Assembly: GCA_021818105.1 (NCBI GenBank)
Contig: JAKAFB010000010.1
Location: 1 to 64,000 of the forward strand
Length of the DNA stretch: 64,000 nt
Reading direction: 5' to 3'
Source: Acidobacteriota bacterium
Lineage (GTDB): Bacteria > Acidobacteriota > Terriglobia > Terriglobales > Acidobacteriaceae
Shown: piece by piece, positions 54,518-63,385 of the stretch
How the letters are laid out: each line of letters opens with the position of its first letter
Numbering within the stretch: position 1 is the first letter of the stretch
Made by a program: the position numbers and the translations under genes
The notes under the pieces: generated by a model
What the model was told of the DNA's origin: nothing
The model's database searches: none
The model's input: only the letters and a program-made list of their open reading frames with translations

Positions 54518-55698
54518 GTCTTCGTCACCTCGCGGGCTGCCAATGCACGCTTCGCAGCCCACTGGCGCAATGCATCCGTCAGCACTTGCCCAGCGCGACT
54601 GCGAAACCATTGTGCGTGGCCCACCAGATAATCATCACTGGCCAGCTTTGCCTTTTTGGGCGCATGCAGGACGCTCAAAAAGTAGTCAGCTTCAGTTAGC
54701 GCAAACTCGGCATGACAAAGCGCTGTCATGGGAGCCAGAGCAGCTGCTTCTTGCTCACTTAGCGGGCGAATAGACTCATAGCCATCCAGCAGGGCGTACA
54801 GATGTTCCCAATGCACAGGCACTTCCGTAGCGGCAGGATGCTGCATCAGGACAAGCCATTCAACGATGTTCCGCTCAATTGCCTGCGCCAGGTCATGCAC
54901 TGCGTTGGTGTAATCCGCGAGGCCAAAGTCAATGACTGCTGTCGCGGTTGCATCATCGGTCGCATCGCTCCAGAAGAGATTGGAAGCATGCAGGTCATTG
55001 TGCGTCCATATTGGATCGAGTGCCGGCAGCAATGGGCGCAATTCCTCATGGAAAGGCGCAAGGAGATCGAGCGCAGCAGCGCATCCTGAATGTGTGAAGT
55101 CATCCGCATCGAGAACTGGTCGCGCAGCCAAATAGCGTTTCATTGCGCGCTCAGGATTGGTCGATGCGAAAATGGAGAAGCTGGCAATGAGAGGTCGAGC
55201 TTTGCGCGCAGGTTCCTTGAAGTCAGCAGCAGCGCAATGCAGCCGTGCCAGTGCCTGCCCCGCCGAGTATGCATGCTTTGGCGCTCGAAATGGCGTCCAT
55301 GACAGCGCCTCTTCATACAAGTCCATGCCCTGTGGCTTCTCATGCACCTCATAGGTCCAGTCGCCAAGTTCGACAGCGGTTCCTCCCTCGCAAGCCTTGA
55401 GCACCCGGGGCACCTTTGCGCCACTTTTCCGCAGATGCTGCATGAAGCGATGCTCTTCTCCAAGCCCCTCCACATCGCGCAAAGACCTGTGATGTCTCTT
55501 GACGAAGAATGTACCTGAGCTTGTTGCGAGCACACTGGCGGCTGAAAATGGGCGCGGGCTCGTGCTCAGAATGCGGATGGGCTCCCCGGCCTCGGGAAAC
55601 AGCATCAACACACGGCGCAGCTCATCGAGCGTCAGTGGAGCCCAGTCCGGTTCCACCAGCGTTCCGTCCATTCCGTGTGCTTTCGCAATGTTGCTCAT
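54514..55698 (-). CDS. APH-fold kinase, candidate thiamine kinase
   Basis: 394 residues of the aminoglycoside-phosphotransferase/choline-kinase fold. N-lobe: FSAASVLATSSGTFFVKRHH (ATP-Lys); C-lobe: Brenner motif THNDLHASNLFW (catalytic Asp) and VIDFGLADYTNAVHDLA (DFG-like metal Asp). It lies 41 bases after the TonB receptor gene and is coupled to pnuT by ATGA. I infer that it phosphorylates thiamine entering through PnuT and so traps it. Family substrates vary, so thiamine is inferred from the riboswitch only. This is not a TPK-fold thiamine pyrophosphokinase. Confidence 0.82.
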   Translation of the reverse strand: MSNIAKAHGMDGTLVEPDWAPLTLDELRRVLMLFPEAGEPIRILSTSPRPFSAASVLATSSGTFFVKRHHRSLRDVEGLGEEHRFMQHLRKSGAKVPRVLKACEGGTAVELGDWTYEVHEKPQGMDLYEEALSWTPFRAPKHAYSAGQALARLHCAAADFKEPARKARPLIASFSIFASTNPERAMKRYLAARPVLDADDFTHSGCAAALDLLAPFHEELRPLLPALDPIWTHNDLHASNLFWSDATDDATATAVIDFGLADYTNAVHDLAQAIERNIVEWLVLMQHPAATEVPVHWEHLYALLDGYESIRPLSEQEAAALAPMTALCHAEFALTEADYFLSVLHAPKKAKLASDDYLVGHAQWFRSRAGQVLTDALRQWAAKRALAAREVTKT

Positions 55699-55739
55699 GC
55701 TGATGTGTCTGGTCCCTGATTACGCCCCATCCTCTGTAT

Positions 55740-58037
55740 TCAGAAAGTGTAATGGGCTGAAAGCCGAACCGTCGCGGGGGCGCCCAGGTGAATGAAGGTG
55801 TCTCCGTAGCTGGCACCCGTGTCCTTCCAGTAGCGCTGATTGAATATGTTGTCCGCATAGAGGCGGAAGGTTACGCGGCCATTTTCTCCACCTGGCGTGT
55901 ACCGTGCGCCAAGATTGAAGAGGTTATATCCGGCCACGCTCACGGCATCATCCCGGGTGGCCGCTTTGCGGCCTGTGTAGATCCAGCCCGGCGTCAAATG
56001 CAGTCCGTACAGGTGCGGCAGCAGTAAGTCCGCGGACAATGTTGTATGTACGCGGGGTACGTTCAGTACCTGCTTATTGTCAAATGCGGACGTGCCTGTG
56101 TCACTGGATAGCGCCTGCATTGCGGTAGCAGAAGCCGTGAGTTGCAGCCAACTGGTGGCCTTACCCTGCGCATTCAGTTCAATCCCGCTGTGCGTTTCGT
56201 GCCCAGCGGACTCAAAGCACATGTCGCCGGGATTCACGCTGCCGGAGCAAAAGCTGTCCGCTGCCTGAATCACACGCGGATAGAAGAATGGCTGTCGCAT
56301 TCTGAAGAGTGCGGCCGTGAGCAGAATCGTGTGTTCATACTTCACGCCAATCTCCGACTGGCGCGTGAAGTAAGGGTCGAGAAAGACGCTGGCATTATCG
56401 ACCCACCATGGTGCCTGGGGGCCCAGCGAAAGCAGAACGCCGTAATTGCCATAGAATGTGACGCTCTTGATGGGCGTATAGGTCGCGCCGTACTGGGGCA
56501 ACCAGAGCGACCGCGCCGAGGAATAGTTGAAGTCGCTCATCCGCACATAGCGCCCTCCAGCGATCAGCGCAACACCGCGAGGCAAGCGAATGTGGTCTTG
56601 AATGATGCCGGAGGCTTGCCGATTGAAGTCTGCCAGCGTTGCCGGTCCTGCCTGTTGATAAGGGCTCTCAGGCGCGTAATAAATATTGGGCTGATAGAGA
56701 TTTTCCACTCCCAATGGCGTATAGACGATGGTCGGCGAGAGATCCACGGAGCGGTGGAAGAGCGAGCCTCCGCCTACGATGTCGTGGGTTACTTTTCCCA
56801 TTGCAATGTGCCCCTGCACAAGCGCTTCGCCCACGGCGTTGATCCACAATTCGCCAGGGCTGCGATAGTCGTAGATCTCATAGCTGCCATCCGGACAGAA
56901 GAAATAGTAAGGCGAGTTAGGGCAAAGGGAGTTGCCGTTGGCGTCCAGCGCTGCGCCGTACGGCCATATCACGTTGTCATCGATAAGTGCGTGGCTGTAC
57001 GACCCGGCGAGGCGGATGCTCCAGTGTGTATTCAAGGAATGATTCAGCCTCGATCCCGCATTGAAAGTGTCAAAGGTATTGGGCTTGGACCATGGTTGGT
57101 AACCCAGCATGACAGACGGGTATACGCGCGTGGGCACCGTTGTTCCACCCAGCAGTTGATACCCGGCCTCAGAGCGTTGAATGCGGTGCTGATATTCGAA
57201 GTCAGCAAAGAGCGTTGTATCGGGGCTTAGCTTAAATTCGCTGTCCAGTGTGCCCACGCCGCGCCATCCATCCGCATGTTGCACGTAAGGGTGCATGTTC
57301 TCTCCGGCGAAGTTCATCCGCACTCCGGGAGAAAACCTGGCCTTGAAAATGTGACCAAAGTCCAGCGCGCCATAGGATGTGCCGCGATGGTCTGTGGCAA
57401 AATCGAGAGCCGGTCGTTGCGTTGCGCTCGGCTCCTTTGTGACGTAGTTGATGAGCCCACCGGCCGCAGCTACACCACTTTCAAGGCCTGCGATGCCCTT
57501 CAGGATCTCAACGCTCTCCTTATTTTCGAGAGGAACATCCTGATTGCCGGAGATCGTCAAACCGTTGATCTGTAATGCGGTGGCGAGATCGATGGGAAAG
57601 CCACGAATCTCAAAGTCACCGTAGTAGCCCACCGGCGCATAGTCTTCGCCAACGGAAGCATCGTTCTTCACCACGTCAGAGAGTACGCGTGCCATCTGGT
57701 CATTCAGCACGGCGCGACTGACCGCAGTTACAGAGAGAGGTGTCTCCTTCAGCAGGGTTCCGTCAAGGCTCCCCGCCATCACGGCCCCGGTCAAATAGTC
57801 ATCCTTCACCTCTTCACGCACCACGACGGTGGTGGTTACCGGCGCCAGCTTCTGTGAACTGGCTTTCGAGTCGTTGGCCTGGGCCTGCTTCTGGCTCTGT
57901 GAAAATGCAGCCATGGGGACGGCCAAACCGCAGAGCAGCGCAAGGGAAGAGACCACCCAAAAGCCGACGGAACTGGGCCTGCACAGTGGTGAATTGGGTT
58001 TGAAATGATTGCCGGTTTGCGTCGCGTGCGCTTGCAT
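55740..58037 (-). CDS. TonB-dependent outer-membrane receptor, probably for thiamine
   Basis: 765 residues from the ATG at 58037, preceded by CAGGAGAATCC. A signal peptide (VVSSLALLCGLAVPMAAFSQ) precedes the plug domain (LKETPLSVTAVSRAVLNDQMARVLSDVVKNDASVG...GFEIRGFP-like, NKESVEILKGIAGLESGVAAAGGLINYVTK), followed by a beta-barrel ending ...VRLSAHYTF with the terminal Phe. The plug looks like the siderophore-receptor class, but a TPP riboswitch controls the gene, so thiamine or a precursor is the likely cargo. First gene of the operon. Confidence 0.9.
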   Translation of the reverse strand: MQAHATQTGNHFKPNSPLCRPSSVGFWVVSSLALLCGLAVPMAAFSQSQKQAQANDSKASSQKLAPVTTTVVVREEVKDDYLTGAVMAGSLDGTLLKETPLSVTAVSRAVLNDQMARVLSDVVKNDASVGEDYAPVGYYGDFEIRGFPIDLATALQINGLTISGNQDVPLENKESVEILKGIAGLESGVAAAGGLINYVTKEPSATQRPALDFATDHRGTSYGALDFGHIFKARFSPGVRMNFAGENMHPYVQHADGWRGVGTLDSEFKLSPDTTLFADFEYQHRIQRSEAGYQLLGGTTVPTRVYPSVMLGYQPWSKPNTFDTFNAGSRLNHSLNTHWSIRLAGSYSHALIDDNVIWPYGAALDANGNSLCPNSPYYFFCPDGSYEIYDYRSPGELWINAVGEALVQGHIAMGKVTHDIVGGGSLFHRSVDLSPTIVYTPLGVENLYQPNIYYAPESPYQQAGPATLADFNRQASGIIQDHIRLPRGVALIAGGRYVRMSDFNYSSARSLWLPQYGATYTPIKSVTFYGNYGVLLSLGPQAPWWVDNASVFLDPYFTRQSEIGVKYEHTILLTAALFRMRQPFFYPRVIQAADSFCSGSVNPGDMCFESAGHETHSGIELNAQGKATSWLQLTASATAMQALSSDTGTSAFDNKQVLNVPRVHTTLSADLLLPHLYGLHLTPGWIYTGRKAATRDDAVSVAGYNLFNLGARYTPGGENGRVTFRLYADNIFNQRYWKDTGASYGDTFIHLGAPATVRLSAHYTF

Positions 58038-58040
58038 GGA

Positions 58041-58073
58041 TTCTCCTGAATTCAACTCCGTGAAACAGGAGAA
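58041..58073 (-). promoter_or_regulatory. Hairpin sequestering the Shine-Dalgarno site
   Basis: In the RNA, UUCUCCUG (58066-58073) is perfectly complementary to CAGGAGAA (58041-58048), which contains the ribosome-binding site of the receptor gene. The 8-bp stem with a 17-base loop is a probable expression platform that hides the ribosome site when TPP is bound. Confidence 0.7.
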
Positions 58074-58107
58074 CTCGCGCGTCGATTGGAGAAGGCCGTT
58101 CGCTTCG

Positions 58108-58185
58108 GAAACTTCCCACGCCGGTATTATCCGGATCGGGTTCGAGGGTATTTCTCAGCCCCACACTCTGGAGCACCCCTGTTTC
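58108..58185 (-). promoter_or_regulatory. TPP riboswitch (THI element)
   Basis: On the minus strand the conserved blocks appear in order: GGGGTGC, GGCTGAGA, ACCC, GAACCCGATCCGGATAATACCGGCG and GGGAA, matching the TPP aptamer consensus closely. The closing stem P1 is GAAAC (58181-58185) with GTTTC (58108-58112). It lies 71 bases before the receptor start. Transcription of the operon runs leftward through receptor, kinase and PnuT. Confidence 0.97.
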
Positions 58186-58253
58186 AATATCTAAATTGAA
58201 GCACCGGCAGTTGGGAAAAAGCAAATCGGTCTTTCGCATTGCAGGACAAAGAA

Positions 58254-58296
58254 AAGCCCCGCTTCAACCAGGTTAAGCCTGGCCGAAGTGGGGCTT
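58254..58296 (-). terminator. Rho-independent terminator of the CRTAC1 gene
   Basis: A two-part stem: AAGCCCCGCTTC with GAAGTGGGGCTT (12 pairs, one G-U) outside an inner CCAGG/CCTGG hairpin. On the minus strand it is followed by the T-rich TTTTCTTTG. It stands 19 bases after the 58315 gene stop and isolates that gene from the riboswitch operon. Confidence 0.88.
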
Positions 58297-58314
58297 GCTT
58301 TGCGTGCTGACCGG

Positions 58315-60153
58315 TTACTTGCCCGTCCCCTCCTTGAGGGTGACGATGCGGTCAACGCCGGGCACAGTGAAGTGCTCCACCTTGCCGCTGGGCCAGTGCA
58401 CCTCAATGTCATCCACCTTGGTGGCTTGTCCCAGGCCGAAGTGCGGACGCGGATCGTTGTTGGAGAGATAGCTGCCGCCGCTCAAAACATCCTCGCGTTG
58501 CTTCATGCCGTTGGCCGTCACATATACCGCGGCACCAACCGCATCACGCGGACCTTTAGGTCCAGCGGTGAGCTGCAACTCTAGCCAGTGATTCGTGTCA
58601 GGGCTTACGTCTTTCAGCAACACCGGATGCCCATCCATCACATTGATCACCGCATCCAGCTTGCCGTTGTTGAACAGGTCGCCCACGGCCATCCCTCGCC
58701 CGGCAACGACTACAGCCAGCCCCGTTCCCTCCACAGCCGGAACAGGCTCAAACTTCTTGCCACCAACGTTGCGGAAGAGCAGTGGACGCTGCTTCCAGCT
58801 CGTGCCCCACGCGTATTTGTCCGCTTCGGGGTATACGTGGCCGTTGGCCATCAGCAGATCCTTCCAGCCATCGTTGTCGTAGTCCATGAAGGCGTCACCG
58901 AAGCCGAGGAACGGCACCGTGAGTTCTCCAAGACCCATCTGATAGCTGATGTCGGTCATATTGGCGTCGCCCTCGTTGTGGTAGAGCGGCTTGTAGCTGT
59001 CGGAGAATGCCGTATCGAAGACGTCGAGCATGCCGTTGTTCTCGTAGTCGCCGACGGCGATGCCCATGGATGCTGTTTCCTGCCCGGCCTCATTGACGGC
59101 GAAGCCCGACGCATAGCTCACGTCGTCGAACGTCCCGTCGCCGTTGTTGATGTAGAGATAGTTCGGGGTGGAGTCGTCACCGACCAGCAGGTCCGGCTTG
59201 CCGTCATTGTTCACATCGGCAAACACGGCGCCGAGGCCATAATAGCCGGCCTTGTCCGCCACGCCGGCCTTCTCGCTCACGTCGGTGAAGGTTCCGTCGC
59301 CGTTGTTATGGAACAGATGATCGGGCTCGCCCTTCAGTCCGCGCGGGCCGCAGGTCACAGGCTCGCCGCGGAAGGTGCAGTACATATTGATGGAACCGTT
59401 CTCGTCGCTCTTGGGCAGGTTATTGCGGTCATAGTGGACGTATCCTGCGACAAAGAGGTCGAGTTTGCCATCGCCGTCGTAGTCGCCCCATGTCACACCG
59501 GTGGACCAGTTGCCGAGTTGCACGCCTGCCTTCTCCGCCACATCGGTAAAGGTGCCGTCGTGATTGTTGTGGTAGAGCCGGTTCTTGCCCCAGTTGGAAA
59601 CGTAGATATCCGGCCAGCCGTCATTGTCATAATCACCAATGGCCACGCCGAATCCCCAGCGCTCGTTGGTCACGCCGGCTTTTTCTGCGACGTCCGTGAA
59701 GGTGCCATCGTGGTTATTGTGAAAGAGTGCTGCATGCGGAGGCGTCGCCTTGCCGTCGAGCGCGTCAAAGGTGGAACCGTTCACGACATAAATGTCGAGC
59801 CAGCCATCGTTGTCATAGTCGATGAGGCCGATGCCTGAGCCCTTGGTCTCAACCAGGTACTCCTTGGCCGGGGTGCCCGTTTTGTTGGTCCAATGGGTCA
59901 GGCCGGCCTTCTCTGAATCGTCTTCAAAGACGACGGGGCCGGTCTTTACAAAGCCACCCTCTGTAATGGGGCGGTGTTGGGCATCCAACTGGATCGGATG
60001 CGGAGAGCCGGTTGCCTGGCCGCCGGCTTCGGGCTTTTGGGTTTGCTGCCCTGGGGGAAGAGCACCGGGATCTGTGGCTTGTGCAGAAAGACACACACAA
60101 CTTCCTACCGCCAGCAGTCCGCAGACAGTGGTAGCACGCAATGCCTCAAACAT
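58315..60153 (-). CDS. Secreted CRTAC1/ASPIC-UnbV protein with FG-GAP repeats
   Basis: 612 residues, signal peptide (VCGLLAVGSCVCLSAQ). It has repeated calcium-binding-like VCBS/FG-GAP units: GLIDYDNDGWLDIYVVNG, AIGDYDNDGWPDIYVSNW, WGDYDGDGKLDLFVAG, FADVNNDGKPDLLVGD, FMDYDNDGWKDLLMAN, each alternating with LYHNNHDGTFTDVAEKAGV-type strands, forming a beta-propeller. The C-terminus (GAAVYVTANGMKQREDVLSGGSYLSNNDPRPHFGLGQATKVDDIEVHWPSG) is the ASPIC/UnbV domain. The function is unknown; likely surface adhesion. The antisense 416-aa ORF is a shadow. Confidence 0.94.
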   Translation of the reverse strand: MFEALRATTVCGLLAVGSCVCLSAQATDPGALPPGQQTQKPEAGGQATGSPHPIQLDAQHRPITEGGFVKTGPVVFEDDSEKAGLTHWTNKTGTPAKEYLVETKGSGIGLIDYDNDGWLDIYVVNGSTFDALDGKATPPHAALFHNNHDGTFTDVAEKAGVTNERWGFGVAIGDYDNDGWPDIYVSNWGKNRLYHNNHDGTFTDVAEKAGVQLGNWSTGVTWGDYDGDGKLDLFVAGYVHYDRNNLPKSDENGSINMYCTFRGEPVTCGPRGLKGEPDHLFHNNGDGTFTDVSEKAGVADKAGYYGLGAVFADVNNDGKPDLLVGDDSTPNYLYINNGDGTFDDVSYASGFAVNEAGQETASMGIAVGDYENNGMLDVFDTAFSDSYKPLYHNEGDANMTDISYQMGLGELTVPFLGFGDAFMDYDNDGWKDLLMANGHVYPEADKYAWGTSWKQRPLLFRNVGGKKFEPVPAVEGTGLAVVVAGRGMAVGDLFNNGKLDAVINVMDGHPVLLKDVSPDTNHWLELQLTAGPKGPRDAVGAAVYVTANGMKQREDVLSGGSYLSNNDPRPHFGLGQATKVDDIEVHWPSGKVEHFTVPGVDRIVTLKEGTGK

Positions 60154-60351
60154 GCCAGCCAGTATACGGGGCGGCAGAGGGTCCAGTATCGACCATTCGG
60201 TTGACCCCGGTTGTGTCTCGTCTTCGCCGGTTGAGGAGGTCTATCTGCTTCTATTCCAGAAGGATTACCGTGGCCCAAACACATTTTGCCGCAAATTGTA
60301 CCCTTACCGCTTTCCGTTCATGCCAGTGAAGCGATATAACCAAGTGAGCAC

Positions 60352-61674
60352 ATGGATTCCCCTTCCCCAACGCCATCAAGGCGCGGCATGGAGGCTTTTG
60401 CCTCACGTGATTTCAGGCGATATCAGCTGGCTCGCAGCGCTGTCATCCTGGGTGCTGAGGCACAGGCGGTGGCGGTCGCCTGGCAGGTCTACTCAATTAC
60501 CCATCGAGCGCTGGACCTGGGGTACACCGGACTGGCTCTTTTCTTGCCGGGGCTATTGTTCCTGTTGCCGGCGGGACATGTGGCGGACCGTTTTGACCGC
60601 AGACAAGTGATTCTTGTCTGCTACACGCTGCAGGTCTTCTGCACGCTGACGCTGGTCCTCTTTGCGCGCGCAGCCATTCATCATGTTTTCCCCATTTATG
60701 CCGTTCTGTTTCTCGTTGGCTCGGGCCGCGCCTTTTCCGGTCCGGCAAGCTCGGCATTTATTCCGCATCTCGTTCCGGAGCACCATTTTGTAAACGCTGT
60801 GACCTGGGGCGGAGCCATCTTCCAGTTCGCCAACATGACTGGACCGGCTATCGGCGGGCTGCTGTTTACTTTTCCCCTGGCAAGAATCTTCCCTGGCACC
60901 CTGCTGGAAGGCCCGGGCATCGTGTACGTTTTCTCACTGCTGACCCTGCTTTGGTTCCTGGCACTGGTGGGTAGCCTGAAAGTGCGTCCGGGGCGGCTGG
61001 AACAACGCGGCGCTTCGCTTCAGGTATTGCTGGCGGGCTTCCAATATGTGCGTCGCTCGTCGCTGTTGCTGGGCTCGTTCTCGCTGGATCTGTTCGTTGT
61101 TCTGCTGGGCGGAGCCGTAGCGCTTATGCCCATCTTTGCCAATGACATTCTGCATACCGGGCCGCGCGGGCTGGGAATACTTCGCGCCGCACCGGCGGTT
61201 GGCGCTCTGACCATGTCGCTCCTGATGACGCGCTTTCCGATCAGCCGAGGGGCTGGCAAGCGCCTGTTTACCTGCGTGGCGATTTATGGCGTGGCTATTG
61301 TGATTTTTTCGCAGTCGCGCAACCTGTGGCTCTCCCTGGCAGCGCTGGCAGCAAGCGGAGCGGCCGATATGGTCAGCGTGGTCATTCGCGGTTCGCTGCT
61401 GCAACTGGCCACGCCACCGCAGATGCGGGGTCGTGTGAGCGCAGTCAATTCGCTCTTTATTGGAGCCTCCAACGAATTCGGCGAGTTTGAGAGCGGGCTC
61501 ACGGCACACTGGTGGGGCGCAGTGCGCGCCACGCTGGTGGGCGGGCTGGGAGCGCTGGCTGTCGCCGGCATCTGGGCTGTGTTGTTCCCTGGCCTGCGCA
61601 ACGCGGATGAACTCTCCGCGGAGGCGCTGCGGCCACCCGAATCCAAGCCAAGCGAAGCCGCAGCAAGCTGCTGA
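60352..61674 (+). CDS. MFS transporter (enterobactin-exporter EntS-like)
   Basis: 440 residues with twelve hydrophobic segments and the MFS motif A-like AGHVADRFDRRQVILVCYTLQ between TM2 and TM3. The start ATG at 60352 follows GTGAGCAC. The layout (FASRDFRRYQLARSAVILGAEAQAVAVAWQVYSIT) is that of the EntS/DHA3-type exporters; the substrate is unknown. No siderophore genes are adjacent, so the siderophore link is weak. Confidence 0.88.
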   Translation: MDSPSPTPSRRGMEAFASRDFRRYQLARSAVILGAEAQAVAVAWQVYSITHRALDLGYTGLALFLPGLLFLLPAGHVADRFDRRQVILVCYTLQVFCTLTLVLFARAAIHHVFPIYAVLFLVGSGRAFSGPASSAFIPHLVPEHHFVNAVTWGGAIFQFANMTGPAIGGLLFTFPLARIFPGTLLEGPGIVYVFSLLTLLWFLALVGSLKVRPGRLEQRGASLQVLLAGFQYVRRSSLLLGSFSLDLFVVLLGGAVALMPIFANDILHTGPRGLGILRAAPAVGALTMSLLMTRFPISRGAGKRLFTCVAIYGVAIVIFSQSRNLWLSLAALAASGAADMVSVVIRGSLLQLATPPQMRGRVSAVNSLFIGASNEFGEFESGLTAHWWGAVRATLVGGLGALAVAGIWAVLFPGLRNADELSAEALRPPESKPSEAAASC

Positions 61675-61707
61675 GATCTACCCGGCCCGCAAGCGCCTGT
61701 TCCGGGC

Positions 61708-63282
61708 TCAGCGCTGCAGCAGGTCAATGGGCTGCGTGAAGTCCGTTACACGGATGTGCCGTGCCAGCGAGGGGTGCTGGCGCTGAAGAGCCAGATACAT
61801 CTCCCATGCCACGCGCCGGTAGCTGAAGTGCCCGGCCGGAGCGGAGCGCAGCTCGCTGATGTACTGGGCCTCAGCGAAATCCATCTTGAACAGGCTACGG
61901 ATGCGCGTGGCCAGCGGCAGCACGTAGAGAGCGGACTGTACGGCCTCTGGTGCAGAACCGGCAGCGATGCGGGCGCTGGCGGCATGGGCGGTTTCCACGG
62001 TGGCCTGATAGTCAGCCACGATACCCGCCGCGGCGAGCCCGGCCACATCGCCCTCAGCTGGTGTTTCATATCCATGCACAGAGGTAAAGGATTGAATGAT
62101 CTGCGTGGAGCGGCGGTGCCGGTGCATGTCGCGGAAGCCGCCGATATCCATCAGGATGTCAAAACGCAGGGCAGCGCCCGCATGGAAGGCGCGCAATGCC
62201 TCGTCATGCTTGCCGCGATGGCGCAGGCCAAGCTCAATGATCTCGTCCACGCGGGCCTGTGGAAGCGCGGCCACCAGGTCGCGAATCTGGCGATACGGTT
62301 GATGGGAGGCGGAGTAGAGCAGGGTCGCAGCCAGCTCGGCTTCGAGTGACTCAGTTCGTTCCACCAGGTCAACCAGCGGTGACGGTGCAATGGGATGCCC
62401 AGCCAGCAACTCTGCCGCTGCCTGTGCCAACTCAGCCTGCGTCTTCATCAGGTAGGCGTTGGGCTCAGCGTACTTGACGAGCGTGGGAGCGGTGCGGACC
62501 TCGCGGGTGAGCAGGCCGGCGGCCTTCGCTGCCAGGTCTGGGTTGGCAGCGAGCTCGGCTACAAAGGCTAATCCAGCCTGTTCATTGACATTCCACGCCG
62601 GGCCAGTAGCGGCCTCGCGCAATTTTTGCCCCAGATCGCGCACCTCAGCTACGGGATGCGACAACAGCCGTGAAACCTGCGTCTCCATCGTACGGGCGTT
62701 CACGATCTGGCCCAGCGAAGTATTGGTTGCCAGCGGAAGCAGGTAACGAGCCACATCAAAGGCGCGGGCACGGAGCGTGCGCTCATAGGCCTCGGGGGTG
62801 ATGGCGTCGGGTCGGGTCACATGCTCGCGCAGGGTTTCGAGCATGGCCGCGGAGGTGCGCTCGTAGGCGGCAAAGAGGCCTTTCACTGTGTCCGCGTAGA
62901 GCTGCCCGGAGGCCCTATCCTCACCGAAATCAGGGAAATACCAGCCTGATTTGAGGAAGTTCTGGTAGCGTGTAGAGCGCTCCTGGCCATCCCAGCGCTG
63001 CTCGTCCACAAGGACGATGGCGGCCAGCAGGCTCAGGCGCTCCACGGCAAAGGCGATGTGTGCCAGGTCGGCGATGGAGCGGTGACCATATTGGAAATAA
63101 AAGGTGTTCAGGAACTTCTCGGCACGCTGCGTGCTGATTTCCGTGAGCGATTCGCGCATGGAAAGCGCGGAGCGGGAGTACTTGGCCATTGCGTAGGCCA
63201 AGACTTCGGGGTCGGCGCCATGAACGGCGAAGACCTCAGTCTGGTTACAAGCGCCTGCGGGGAGCAAAGATTCACTAGACAT
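61708..63282 (-). CDS. Duplicated ThyX-like protein
   Basis: About 524 residues from ATG 63282 (ATG 63312 is an alternative; neither has a good ribosome site). Both halves resemble flavin-dependent thymidylate synthase ThyX. The N-half has FYFQYGHRSIADLAHIAFAVERLSLLAAIVLVDEQRW followed by QERSTRYQ (about 60-110). The C-half has MHRHRRSTQIIQSF and GHFSYRRVAWEMYLALQRQHPSLARHI at the end. Classical ThyX is about 220-250 residues with RHRxxSxNxxSxRY as one motif; here RHR is in one half and SxRY in the other. It may form a pseudo-dimeric ThyX or have another role. Confidence 0.8.
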   Translation of the reverse strand: MSSESLLPAGACNQTEVFAVHGADPEVLAYAMAKYSRSALSMRESLTEISTQRAEKFLNTFYFQYGHRSIADLAHIAFAVERLSLLAAIVLVDEQRWDGQERSTRYQNFLKSGWYFPDFGEDRASGQLYADTVKGLFAAYERTSAAMLETLREHVTRPDAITPEAYERTLRARAFDVARYLLPLATNTSLGQIVNARTMETQVSRLLSHPVAEVRDLGQKLREAATGPAWNVNEQAGLAFVAELAANPDLAAKAAGLLTREVRTAPTLVKYAEPNAYLMKTQAELAQAAAELLAGHPIAPSPLVDLVERTESLEAELAATLLYSASHQPYRQIRDLVAALPQARVDEIIELGLRHRGKHDEALRAFHAGAALRFDILMDIGGFRDMHRHRRSTQIIQSFTSVHGYETPAEGDVAGLAAAGIVADYQATVETAHAASARIAAGSAPEAVQSALYVLPLATRIRSLFKMDFAEAQYISELRSAPAGHFSYRRVAWEMYLALQRQHPSLARHIRVTDFTQPIDLLQR

Positions 63283-63385
63283 GGGCGTGGACTCGCGAAC
63301 AGAATACGTCATTGGGGTGTGGATAAGGTGAAGAGTCTCCTGCCCCGGCGAACGCGCCAGAAGGGCAGGCAGGAGAAAACGCTTC

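Noticed and set aside
55740-58037. Siderophore receptor function
   Set aside because: The plug resembles that class, but the TPP riboswitch and PnuC partner favour thiamine; no Fur-like box was seen.
58588-59838. 416-codon ORF antisense to the FG-GAP protein
   Set aside because: Mirrors the repeated FG-GAP units; Val/His-rich repeats arise from the repeat DNA.
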